A stretch of DNA of 64,000 nt. Source: HTCC5015 sp051747425. GTDB lineage: Bacteria > Pseudomonadota > Gammaproteobacteria > HTCC5015. Location: positions 46,689 to 110,688 of the forward strand of contig JBNJGD010000010.1 in assembly GCA_051747425.1 (NCBI GenBank). The letters run 5' to 3'. Shown here one piece after another: positions 50,542 through 60,730 of this stretch. The translations under genes were made by a program, and so were the position numbers. Position 1 is the first letter of the stretch, and every line of letters starts with the position of its first letter. The notes under the pieces are model-generated. The model did no database searches, had not been told where the DNA came from, and was given only the letters and a program-made list of their open reading frames with translations.

Positions 50542-51090
50542 TCAGAATCGGTACTGCAGATTGACCGACCCCATATCAATATCGGTGTCATCGATTTCAT
50601 AGCGCTCATATTCAATTCTCATATCGGCGTTGGAAGCGACGGCAAACCGGGCACCCAGACCATAAAAGGCATCACTGCCATCGTCGCTGTCACTCAGCGG
50701 ACCGAACGAGCGTTCACGCTCCCAGGACATCAGACCAAGCTTGGCATAAGGAGCAACAACCTCAATTATCGGCACACTCACCAGGACGGCGACAGAAAGG
50801 CCGTCCAGCTCCATATCAGCGGCGCTGTCTGTAGTCTTGCCGAAATCTGTATAGGCACCTTCTATTGCAAGGATTCTTCCCGCTTCAAAGCCGGCGTATG
50901 CACGAAATGCACCACGGTTATCCTCCAGCCTGTCGTCATTATCGAGAAACTCGTCATCATTGATGCGGTAATAACCAACACCAGCTCCGATATAGGCACC
51001 CGATGTAGAGAAATTACTTTCTGCAGCCAGACTCACTGAAGTGATTGCCAGGCCAGCCAGCATTAGTGGAACTTGTATTAATTTGGTCAT
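50542..51090 (-). CDS. Outer-membrane beta-barrel protein (OmpA/OmpW-like, 8 strands)
   Basis: 182 residues with a signal peptide (MTKLIQVPLMLAGLAITSVSLAAE). The mature part alternates hydrophobic and polar residues in about eight strands: AYIGAGVGYYRIN, GAFRAYAGFEAGRILAIEGAYTDF, LDGLSVAVLVSVPIIEVVAPYAKLGLMSW, AFYGLGARFAVASNADMRIEYERY. The protein ends in the outer-membrane signature Y-R-F. Loops are acidic. Related to the small OmpA-like barrel group of unknown function. It is monocistronic with its own terminator. Confidence 0.9.
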   Translation of the reverse strand: MTKLIQVPLMLAGLAITSVSLAAESNFSTSGAYIGAGVGYYRINDDEFLDNDDRLEDNRGAFRAYAGFEAGRILAIEGAYTDFGKTTDSAADMELDGLSVAVLVSVPIIEVVAPYAKLGLMSWERERSFGPLSDSDDGSDAFYGLGARFAVASNADMRIEYERYEIDDTDIDMGSVNLQYRF

Positions 51091-51337
51091 AACTTTCCCC
51101 AGATGTAAGGTGTTAAAACGACCAATGAATAGTCACTGGTCAGGATTAAGCATTACGCTTTATTGCGTTAAGGATGACGACCATTGCCTTTGCGGTCTGT
51201 ACGCCACGACACACAACGGAGGTTATGAAATTTGGATTTCAGGAAGGGCTGACCTAAGATGGGCAAATGGCATTCGCCATCATGAGCGGGGACCTGTTTC
51301 TTTGCCCCCCTGAACCTTTCCAAGGAGGATTTACATC

Positions 51338-52057
51338 ATGCTCGACACACCACAGCCGACCCAAAACCGGCTGCTTGCGACGCTGCCGGCTTCCGTGCAG
51401 AAGCGTTTATTCGAGCATATGGAGTATGTGCCAATGTCTCTGGGCATGGTCGTGCATGAGTCGGGCAATAACGCCGACTATGTCTATTTCCCAACGGATT
51501 CCATCGTCTCGTTGCTCTATGTCATGGAGGACGGCGATTCGGCGGAAATCTCGGTAGTGGGCAAGGACGGCGTGGTGGGCATTTCCGTCTTTATGGGTGG
51601 CGGGAGTACACCCAGTCGTGCGGTTGTGCAGAGTGCCGGCGGGGCATACCGCCTGGCCAGCAGACACCTGAAAGCCGAATTCAACCACCAGGACTCGGAC
51701 TTTCGAACACTGATGCTTCGCTATACCCAGGCGCTCATCACACAGATGTCCCAGACCGCAGTCTGCAACCGTCACCATCGTATCGATCAGCAACTGTGCC
51801 GCTGGCTGCTCCTCTCCCTGGATCTGCTTGAATCCAATCAGCTGACCATGACGCACGAATTGATCGCCAATATGCTGGGCGTTCGCCGTGAGGGAGTGAC
51901 CGAATCGGCAGGCACACTGCACCGCATGGGCATCATCGAATACCACAGAGGCAAGATTACAGTACTGGACCGCCCAAAGCTGGAAGAGTTGTGTTGCGAA
52001 TGTTATGCGGTCGTCAAGAAAGAAACCGACCGGCTTTTACACATGCCCATTCAATAG
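51338..52057 (+). CDS. Crp/Fnr family transcriptional regulator
   Basis: 239 residues from the ATG at 51338 after AAGGAGGATTTACATC. An N-terminal cyclic-nucleotide-type sensor fold (~15-125, VVHESGNNADYVYFPTDSIVSLLYVMEDGDSAEISVVGKDGVVGISVFMGG), a dimer helix, and a C-terminal HTH (LTMTHELIANMLGVRREGVTESAGTLHRMGIIEYHRGKITVLDR). The sensor lacks the Fnr Cys set at the N-terminus and the cAMP-binding RSA pattern, so the signal is unknown. Stress and surface genes surround it. Confidence 0.92.
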   Translation: MLDTPQPTQNRLLATLPASVQKRLFEHMEYVPMSLGMVVHESGNNADYVYFPTDSIVSLLYVMEDGDSAEISVVGKDGVVGISVFMGGGSTPSRAVVQSAGGAYRLASRHLKAEFNHQDSDFRTLMLRYTQALITQMSQTAVCNRHHRIDQQLCRWLLLSLDLLESNQLTMTHELIANMLGVRREGVTESAGTLHRMGIIEYHRGKITVLDRPKLEELCCECYAVVKKETDRLLHMPIQ

Positions 52058-52133
52058 CAACGAGCTGTGGCTGCCCACGAAAAGTGTGGCAGCCACCGTT
52101 TTAAATCGACACCTCGCAAGAGGGGAAGAACGC

Positions 52134-52295
52134 TTAACCGTCAGTGGCGTCCTCAATAGAATCGCCAGCTTCTTCGACCGTTTCGTCAACTGCTTCACCT
52201 GCCTCTTCGACAGGGCCGTCCTGGTCGCAACCGGTCAAAGTCATCATCAGGGCACCACCAATCAGTGTAGCTGCAATGGTTTTTCTGAACTTCAT
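52134..52295 (-). CDS. Small acidic lipoprotein (53 aa)
   Basis: Read directly from the sequence. 53 codons from the ATG at 52295, preceded by an excellent CGGGAGGGAAATAGT site. The signal peptide MKFRKTIAATLIGGALMM ends in the lipobox LTGC (Cys23). The mature part is an acidic ~30-residue helix of the form DGPVEEAGEAVDETVEEAGDS. Such short lipidated helices occur in many proteobacteria; function unknown. It converges with the Crp/Fnr gene. The next minus-strand gene upstream is PA2778-like, 167 bases away. Confidence 0.85.
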   Translation of the reverse strand: MKFRKTIAATLIGGALMMTLTGCDQDGPVEEAGEAVDETVEEAGDSIEDATDG

Positions 52296-52462
52296 ACTAT
52301 TTCCCTCCCGGGGGATCCATCAAATACATCGTAATTTGGCTGGATTATGGCAACATTTGGAGGTGTGGTCTGTGCGGTGTCTAACTTAAGAGAACCGCTT
52401 TCAGAACCCGGAAGATTGAACTCCAAGGCTGCCATTATTCGGTTGGCAAAGCCGCCCTGCTC

Positions 52463-53416
52463 TCACGGCGTGGCTGCAGACGGTGAACATTCAAAATCAC
52501 TGTTGTCTTTATCGTCAATTGCAGCGCGGGTATGTGCAAGCACTTCGTTGAGCTCACCTGGCTCGGCCATCGCTTCTGCACGGCTGAGTTCGGCTTTCGC
52601 TTCTTTCAAACGCCCGCGCTTGTACAATACATGGGCGAGATTATTGTAGGCTGTGGCTGATGGCGACAGCTCTAAAGAACGGCGCAGAGCTGACTCGGCG
52701 GCCACCAGATCACCACTGGCGAAGTATCCGTTGGCCAGCACCTGCCATGTCAGGGGCTCCAGGGGCCAGCGGATCGTCGCCGCCTTATAGGCTTGCAATG
52801 CCAGTTCCGGTTCGCCCAGGTCCTCGAAATCCCTGGCCGCCCGCAACCAGCTTATCGGTTCGGCTGTAGTGGATGGGCGGTCGGGTAATGCGGCCACCAT
52901 TGCCCAGTTATCGGCCCTCGCCCATGTCGCCTGAAAGCGTATCCGGTTCATGGTCAGTCGCCGTTGGGTACCAGAGCGCAACATCAGGGAATCCGAAGCC
53001 GTGTCGTACCCGATCACCACCGCATAGTGCCAGCGGGGCAATATTCTCAGACCCAGGTTTTGCATCACCAGTACTGGCGTGCCGTCAGAAACTTCGGCCA
53101 GCAAGTCGTTAAAATCGGGTTTTAGTACATAGGGAATACGGTCGTGCCGACGGGTGGCGGCCACCATCTCGACCTGTAAACTCCCCCGCCTCTCCGGCAA
53201 ATAGACTTGATCCTTCAATGCTTCCGGTGTCACCTTCACGCCACTGGCACCCAGTACCGTCGCCAGTGCGGCGGGGCCGCACTGGTATTGGCTCTGGGCA
53301 AAAAACGGCGTGTCAGTGAGTTCGACCGTGGTCGCTGGCAGATTGTAATCGCGCAGCGGTGGCCCGCTGGCACAGCCGGCAAGCACCAGAGTCAGAACAG
53401 TGAGCAGCTGTCTCAA
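52463..53416 (-). CDS. PA2778-family cysteine peptidase lipoprotein with TPR
   Basis: 317 residues. The lipoprotein signal ends LVLAGC. Residues ~35-175 are a C39-like papain-fold peptidase: Cys in FFAQSQYQCGPAALATVLGASG, His in LPRWHYAVVIGYD. Residues ~190-300 contain tetratricopeptide-like helices (ALQAYKAATIRWPLEPLTWQVLANGYFASGDLVAAESALRRSLELSPSATAYNNLAHVLYKRGR). It overlaps the PA2779-like gene by 4 bases; the two always travel together in pseudomonads. Probable processing partner of PA2779; substrate unknown. Confidence 0.92.
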   Translation of the reverse strand: MRQLLTVLTLVLAGCASGPPLRDYNLPATTVELTDTPFFAQSQYQCGPAALATVLGASGVKVTPEALKDQVYLPERRGSLQVEMVAATRRHDRIPYVLKPDFNDLLAEVSDGTPVLVMQNLGLRILPRWHYAVVIGYDTASDSLMLRSGTQRRLTMNRIRFQATWARADNWAMVAALPDRPSTTAEPISWLRAARDFEDLGEPELALQAYKAATIRWPLEPLTWQVLANGYFASGDLVAAESALRRSLELSPSATAYNNLAHVLYKRGRLKEAKAELSRAEAMAEPGELNEVLAHTRAAIDDKDNSDFECSPSAATP

Positions 53417-53781
53417 ATTCTGCTGGAGACATTAGTGATGCCGAGTATTTCCAGCAGCAGAATGATCACCAGCACGGTAACGACAACGCCGAGAGCGCCA
53501 CTTCCCGCCGGAGCATCTTCGATATCAAGCGCCATTTGCTGGAGCTGGGCATCGGTCAGTGAAGCCACGCGTTCAGCGGCAAAGGCCGGATCGACACCCA
53601 TGGTTTCCATCTGGCTGCGCACTTCATCACGCGCCATAAAGGATTCCACCAGTTCCACCCGGGCACTGCGCTCTTCAATATCCAGCATGGTGGCTGTGCC
53701 TACCATATCGGCGTGGATGGTCAGCGGTGCGATGGCGAGGGCGGTGGACAATATGCAGGTTATTACGAAACGCTTTTTCAT
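53413..53781 (-). CDS. PA2779-family membrane protein
   Basis: 122 residues from the ATG at 53781 (GGGGAAAA upstream). The signal-like N-terminus (MKKRFVITCILSTALAIAPLTIHA) is followed by a helical acidic segment (TATMLDIEERSARVELVESFMARDEVRSQMETMGVDPAFAAERVASLTDAQLQQM) and a C-terminal transmembrane helix (GVVVTVLVIILLLEILGITNV). The pattern is that of PA2779, an uncharacterised partner of the PA2778 peptidase. Its stop overlaps the start of the PA2778-like gene. Divergent from the M23 operon. Confidence 0.9.
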   Translation of the reverse strand: MKKRFVITCILSTALAIAPLTIHADMVGTATMLDIEERSARVELVESFMARDEVRSQMETMGVDPAFAAERVASLTDAQLQQMALDIEDAPAGSGALGVVVTVLVIILLLEILGITNVSSRI

Positions 53782-54021
53782 CAGTTTTCCCCGTTGGTAT
53801 ACAGCGCCGGGAAAAGCAAAATCGCTTTTACAGCACTGTAACGGGTTCAGTATAGATGCCTGCCGCTTGCCCCCTCTGTGCGGCAAAGCACACAGAGCCG
53901 ATTTTATCGACTACCCAATGGCCTCTTCTTTCACCCTGGATCCGCACGGGAGATTGGCCACGCGTCCAATCACCGCTATTCTGGTCATACCCTGACAAAG
54001 TTGCCCAAGGTGCTCTTACTG

Positions 54022-55014
54022 ATGTCCTGGATGGTGATTTTCACCCAAGTGGTTTTGCCACTACTACTTTTGCTTTGGCTGGCTCTTGCTCCCGCCCCGG
54101 GTCCGCTTTTCCGGGGTGTTCAACTGATGTCCGTGGCCGCCGCCCTTTTCGGGCTCGCTCTCGCCGCCCTGTGGACCATGCCGCCCTACTGGACACCTTG
54201 GCTCTACGGCCTGGCTTTTGTAGTGATTGCGCTCTACCAACTGAAGAAAAACACACCTGCCGGACCAGCCTTTCAGCCAATGCCGGCCAGATCCCTGATG
54301 GCACTGGTCATCACAGCGGGCCTGGGCACCTTCGGCAGTTATCTGGCCTATCAGGCGTTGCAGGGTCGGGGGTTGCCCGAAGGCGAAGTCGTTGATATTG
54401 CGCCCCCGTTCGTCCCCGGCCACTATCTGGTGGCCCACGGTGGAGCCACACCGATGGTCAATGTTCACTTGAAAACCCTGGACACAACAATTGACCGCTT
54501 TCGTCCATGGCGCGGCCAAAGCAAAGCGCTGGATATCTTTCGCATAACGCCACTGGGCCTGAACAAGGAAGGGTGGCTACCCACTGATCCCGCCCGCTAC
54601 GCTTCGTTTGCCGTACCGGTTGTCGCACCCTGCCAGGGCGAGGTCGCTCTGGTGCGTGACGGCTATGAAGACATGCCGGTTCCGGTAATGGATCGCGAAC
54701 ATATGGCGGGCAATCATGTGGCCATTGATTGCGGCGACTTTTTCGTCATTCTCGCCCACCTCCGCCAGGGCAGCATCCTTGTATCAAAAGGGGATTTCGT
54801 TCAATTGGGCGAACCACTGGCGCAAATCGGCAATTCAGGCAACAGCTCCGAACCTCACTTACATGTGCACGCCCAAAGGGGCCTCCCCGGCGACGCCCCA
54901 CTGAGTGGCGAACCGCTCTGGCTCACCATTAACCAACACTTCCCGGTGCGCAACAGCAGACTCCATGTCGTTAAGGCACAGTTCAATCAAAGTGAACAGG
55001 AGAGTCGGCCATGA
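54022..55014 (+). CDS. Membrane-anchored M23 (LytM) peptidase
   Basis: About 330 residues from the ATG at 54022; the longer frame overlaps PA2779 leader sequence. Three to four N-terminal transmembrane helices (~1-100) are followed by a linker. The LytM/M23 domain has zinc ligands in GNHVAIDCG (His and Asp) and the active-site HLHVHAQ, and the usual GDFVQLGEPLAQIGNSGNSSEPHLHVH block. It likely cleaves peptidoglycan cross-links or related peptides in the periplasm. The two downstream genes overlap by 4 bases each, forming a tight operon. Confidence 0.88.
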   Translation: MSWMVIFTQVVLPLLLLLWLALAPAPGPLFRGVQLMSVAAALFGLALAALWTMPPYWTPWLYGLAFVVIALYQLKKNTPAGPAFQPMPARSLMALVITAGLGTFGSYLAYQALQGRGLPEGEVVDIAPPFVPGHYLVAHGGATPMVNVHLKTLDTTIDRFRPWRGQSKALDIFRITPLGLNKEGWLPTDPARYASFAVPVVAPCQGEVALVRDGYEDMPVPVMDREHMAGNHVAIDCGDFFVILAHLRQGSILVSKGDFVQLGEPLAQIGNSGNSSEPHLHVHAQRGLPGDAPLSGEPLWLTINQHFPVRNSRLHVVKAQFNQSEQESRP

Positions 55015-55400
55015 AGGTGCGCCCTTACCGCACTCTGAACACCGTGGCCATTATTGGTTTTACCGGACTGGCGGTGCTGTTATTGCCCTCCTTTTTCCGA
55101 CCGACTTTTGAAGTGACCAATCGCGATAACGAGGCCGCATCGATCACTGCCCACTGGCGTCAGCAAGAAAAAGACCTGGGCTCCCTGTCCCCCGGAGAGA
55201 CCGTTCAATTTGATCTGTCCGATGAAGCGGGCATGGTTTTCATTGCCCGTTATCCCGATGGTCAGCATGCAGCCAGCGAACCCGTATACTTCAGCCGGGG
55301 ACTGAACATTGTGGCCGTCCTCCATCAGCGTCAATGGCGAGTCTATTACGAACAAGATCACGACACAAAGGCGGCAGTACAACGGGAGACACGGCAATGA
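55011..55400 (+). CDS. Small membrane-anchored protein in the M23 operon
   Basis: 129 residues. ATGA overlap with the M23 stop (55011-55014). One N-terminal transmembrane helix (LNTVAIIGFTGLAVLLLPSFF) is followed by a periplasmic strand-rich domain (FEVTNRDNEAASITAHWRQQEKDLGSLSPGETVQFDLSDEAGMVF). The mature part resembles an Ig-like or chaperone-like sandwich, but no family is recognised. Translationally coupled to both neighbours, so a functional link to the peptidase is likely. Confidence 0.78.
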   Translation: MKVRPYRTLNTVAIIGFTGLAVLLLPSFFRPTFEVTNRDNEAASITAHWRQQEKDLGSLSPGETVQFDLSDEAGMVFIARYPDGQHAASEPVYFSRGLNIVAVLHQRQWRVYYEQDHDTKAAVQRETRQ

Positions 55401-55846
55401 AAAAATCCTTCCTCTATCGTTGGTTCGGTCTGGGCCGTCTTCCCCGGCGCCTGAGTCCGCTGGTACAGACTGAGGGCCTCCTGCTGTTGGACGAGGGCAT
55501 CACGGGTTGGTGGTCAACACGACGCATCAACGGACCGCTGCGCCGTTACCGCTACCGAAAAGAGGGGTTAATTGGTTCTTTGGTGGTGACACGGCGACGC
55601 TTCATGGCCTACAGCTTCTCCAAGCGCCAGATCAACATTGGTTTGGATGACGAGCGTATGTCCGGGTTGGCAGTGTCGGCGCCCTCCCCCAAAAAGCTGC
55701 TGATTGAATTCGACGCCTCGGATTTCCACCCCAACTGGCAGGGACAAATCCAGTGGCAATTCAACACCGCTAAAGCCAGGCAATTCCTGTCGATTTTACT
55801 GGAAAGCGGGGCAAAGCCGCTGGCGTCCGACGACCATGTACGATAG
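55397..55846 (+). CDS. Third gene of the M23 operon, hypothetical
   Basis: 149 residues from the ATG at 55397, overlapping the preceding stop by 4 bases. Basic N-terminus (MKKSFLYRWFGLGRLPRRL), then two beta-rich blocks: EGLLLLDEGITGWWSTRRINGPLRRYRYRKEGLIGSLVVTRRRFMAYSF and KKLLIEFDASDFHPNWQGQIQWQF. The arrangement recalls PH-like membrane-binding domains, but I do not assign one. No signal peptide, so probably cytoplasmic or peripheral. Confidence 0.78.
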   Translation: MKKSFLYRWFGLGRLPRRLSPLVQTEGLLLLDEGITGWWSTRRINGPLRRYRYRKEGLIGSLVVTRRRFMAYSFSKRQINIGLDDERMSGLAVSAPSPKKLLIEFDASDFHPNWQGQIQWQFNTAKARQFLSILLESGAKPLASDDHVR

Positions 55847-55952
55847 CTCAGATCAATTGTTACATTATTATTTGATAGACAATGATTTCACAACTTCTGA
55901 TTCCCGTGCTATACCTGTCTGTACCTGAACGCATTCAACAAGGAGCAAGGCA

Positions 55953-58124
<2,172 letters not shown>

Positions 58125-58149
58125 TCTACCTCATGTCTGTGGATACCGG

Positions 58150-58174
58150 AGCCGGGGCACTGCCCCGGCTTTTG
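58150..58174 (+). terminator. Terminator of katG
   Basis: AGCCGGGGC, ACT, GCCCCGGCT then TTTG. Confidence 0.85.
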
Positions 58175-58199
58175 TTTGCCGACTTAGTGCTTTTCTACC

Positions 58200-58494
58200 C
58201 CGATCCCCTCCCTTTCGACGCGGCGACCGGAGCGCCTTTCAAGCCATCAAAGAGGCCGGAGTTCGGCGTTTCCGGCCGATCATGCTGACCACACTGACCA
58301 CCTTTGGCGGGCTCACCCCGATCATTATGGAAACCTCCCTGCAGGCGAACTATCTGATCCCCATGGCCATTTCCCTGGGCTGCGGCATTGTCTTTGCCAC
58401 CGCCCTGATCCTGTTTGTCGTGCCCTGCCTCTACCTGGTGATGGAGGACACGCTACACCTGTCCTCCAAAGGACGGGCCACGCTGACTCAGTGA
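58200..58494 (+). pseudogene. C-terminal remnant of an RND multidrug efflux pump
   Basis: Frame 1 of the remnant (58282-58494) reads MLTTLTTFGGLTPIIMETSLQ... YLIPMAISLGCGIVFATALILFVVPCLYLVMED, the last two transmembrane helices of AcrB/MexF-type pumps. Immediately upstream, SAFQAIKEAGVRRFRPI is in frame with it, whereas DAATGA just before is in another frame: a one-base shift near 58235. No start or upstream domain remains. It is a decayed end fragment, not a gene. It lies between the katG terminator and the STAND regulator. Confidence 0.82.
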
Positions 58495-58584
58495 CACAGC
58501 TCTCACTTTGGCCAACCGGTTCTGGCCGCTGCCTTGCGGCCTGTGCGACACTCACCTCTGTTCTACCGGATTGGAGTGACATGG

Positions 58585-60669
58585 ATGAATACATGGGGGC
58601 AGAAGCTGCGCCAGCAAAGGCATTTCCTGTTTGTCGGGCGCAGGCGGGAACGGGACCGGATTCCCCACTTTCTGTCGGCTGACTGCCAACAGCCGCTCTG
58701 GTATATCGAAGGCCCCGGCGGCATTGGCAAGTCCAGCCTGGCCCACCAGATTTACGACAGCGCTCAGGAGTACGGTCTGCACAGGGCCTGGGTCGACGCC
58801 CGCTACATACCCGCCAACCCGCCGGCCGTACGCCATGCCATTGAAAACGATGCAAACGGCCACGGCACTGCCGCACTGGCCGATACCGAATCCCCTACCC
58901 TGCTGGTCATCGATACGGCCGAGTACTGGGCGGATCTGATGCCGTGGTTGCGGGACACTTTTCTGCCCGCTCTGCCCCGCCATTGGCGGGTGGTGCTGAT
59001 CAGCCGCCAATCGCCGGACAGCGAGTGGCTGGCCGACCCGGGCTGGCAGAGCCTGATGCACCACACCGTGCTCGAACCGCTGACTCACAGCGATTGCGGC
59101 GACTACCTTGAGCGCCGGGCAATCCAGGGAGACACCGCAGAGTCCCTGATCCGCTTGGCCTCCGGTTTGCCCCTGGTACTCGCCATGGCGGCGGACGAAG
59201 CCCGCGATGGCCATCACCTCACACAGCTGCCGGAAGACACTACCTCACTGATTCCCGCACTGACCGAGCGCCTGACCCGCGAGGCCGAAACCCACCATCA
59301 GCAGCGGGCACTGGCGGTTTCCGCCGTGGCACGGGAAGTCCCCCTGTCGCTGCTGCAGTCGCTTTTTGACAAAGAGCAAGCGACGCCCCTGTACCGGTGG
59401 CTGAGTCGCATCAGTTGCATACGCTACGGACAAAAGGGGCTTTACCCCCACGATCTGGTGCGGGACGCCCTGATGGCGCAGATGCGGAAACAACAGCCCG
59501 GGGAGTACGAAGAGATCGCCCGCGCCGTGGTGAAGTGGGTGGTCGAGCAAATCGAGGCCACTCCCGCCCTCACCTGGGACACCGCCAGCGCCCTGTGTGC
59601 CGACGGCATGTACGCCCTGCGCGAGGTGCCCATGGTGGCCCACTACCTTTATCCCGTGGGCACCGAATCCCTTTATGTCTCGCCCGCAGAAGAGGCCGAC
59701 TGGCCCGGGCTCGGCAACATGCTCGCCGAGCACGAAGGGCAGGCGTCCCGGGAGTGGCTGGACTTCTGGCTGGAAAGACACCCCGAGGGCGCCTTTGTCG
59801 TGCGCGATGCCCATGATGTGATTCAGGGTTTCTTTTTCAAACTGGACATGGAAACCCTGTCGAGCGACGACCGCCACCGCGACCCGCTCACTCGCACTCT
59901 GTGGCAACGCGCCCACGAACACCTGTCACTGCACCCTGGCGATCACATGCCGTTTATTCGCTTCTGGTGCACCCACGACTACGCGCGCTCGCACTCACCG
60001 GTCAAAACCAAGATCCTGATGGCCATCAACAGCTACAACATGATGGCCCCGCGACTGCGGCTGACCGCCCAGGTCTACGACCGCACCACGCGCAGTGGCT
60101 GGCAGGACGAGGCCAGGGCCCTGGGCATTGACCTGTTGCCGGACAGCGACACCGTCGTGGGCGAGACCACCTGGCGGATTTACTACAACGACTGGCACAG
60201 GGAGAGTCCGGGACAGTACTACCGCCGCTTTGCCGACCTCTCCATCGGCTTCGAACAGAACCTCCACAAACCCGAACAACCGGGCCAACCTGCAGGTGAA
60301 CTCAACCAGAAGGCCTTTGAAACGGCGGCCATTGATGCGATCCGCCATTGGCTTAACCCAAAGCGGCTGGCCCGAAACCCGCTGCTGGCCAGTGCCTTGG
60401 TACTCAATAACCAAAGTGGCAACGGCAATGAAGCCGATAGAGCCTGCGTCCTCAAGGGGGAAATCCTCCAGGCGGCAGAGGACTGGGCGGGCAACGATTC
60501 AACAGCGTTCAAGCTGCTTGAGAAGACCCACTTCGAGCCCTCACCCTCGCAAAAGGTGCTGGCCGAACGCTTTGGGATGAGCTACTCCACCTTCCGCCGA
60601 CAACTGGCCGAAACCCGACAGCAAGTGGCCACCACCCTGTGGCACCGGGAACTGCAGGCACGCGGATAA
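58585..60669 (+). CDS. STAND-type ATPase regulator with GNAT-like and HTH regions
   Basis: About 694 residues from the ATG at 58585 (TTGGAGTG upstream; an earlier out-of-frame ATG precedes it). An NTPase with Walker A IEGPGGIGKSS (residues 43-50) and Walker B TLLVIDTAEYW (105-115). An all-helical region follows, and a segment at ~360-510 recalls a GNAT acetyltransferase (SPAEEADWPGLGNMLAEHEG..., EGAFVVRDAHDVIQGFF), perhaps only as a fold. The end has an HTH (LAERFGMSYSTFRRQLAETRQQV). Probably a signal-responsive regulator. Confidence 0.75.
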   Translation: MNTWGQKLRQQRHFLFVGRRRERDRIPHFLSADCQQPLWYIEGPGGIGKSSLAHQIYDSAQEYGLHRAWVDARYIPANPPAVRHAIENDANGHGTAALADTESPTLLVIDTAEYWADLMPWLRDTFLPALPRHWRVVLISRQSPDSEWLADPGWQSLMHHTVLEPLTHSDCGDYLERRAIQGDTAESLIRLASGLPLVLAMAADEARDGHHLTQLPEDTTSLIPALTERLTREAETHHQQRALAVSAVAREVPLSLLQSLFDKEQATPLYRWLSRISCIRYGQKGLYPHDLVRDALMAQMRKQQPGEYEEIARAVVKWVVEQIEATPALTWDTASALCADGMYALREVPMVAHYLYPVGTESLYVSPAEEADWPGLGNMLAEHEGQASREWLDFWLERHPEGAFVVRDAHDVIQGFFFKLDMETLSSDDRHRDPLTRTLWQRAHEHLSLHPGDHMPFIRFWCTHDYARSHSPVKTKILMAINSYNMMAPRLRLTAQVYDRTTRSGWQDEARALGIDLLPDSDTVVGETTWRIYYNDWHRESPGQYYRRFADLSIGFEQNLHKPEQPGQPAGELNQKAFETAAIDAIRHWLNPKRLARNPLLASALVLNNQSGNGNEADRACVLKGEILQAAEDWAGNDSTAFKLLEKTHFEPSPSQKVLAERFGMSYSTFRRQLAETRQQVATTLWHRELQARG

Positions 60670-60700
60670 AAAAGAGCGGCGTACCGGGATACGCCGCTCT
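60664..60700 (-). terminator. Terminator after YadA-head protein 1
   Basis: AGAGCGGCGTA / TACGCCGCTCT stem followed on the minus strand by six T's. It is 30 bases past the gene stop and overlaps the end of the convergent STAND gene. Identical stem at 62252-62279. Confidence 0.88.
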
Positions 60701-60730
60701 GAAAACTTACCCGTTATCGGAAGTCGTGGC

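Noticed and set aside
55843..55890. Possible OxyR site before katG
   Set aside because: ATAG occurs twice but 32 bases apart; the ATAG-N7-CTAT-N7-ATAG-N7-CTAT spacing is not met.
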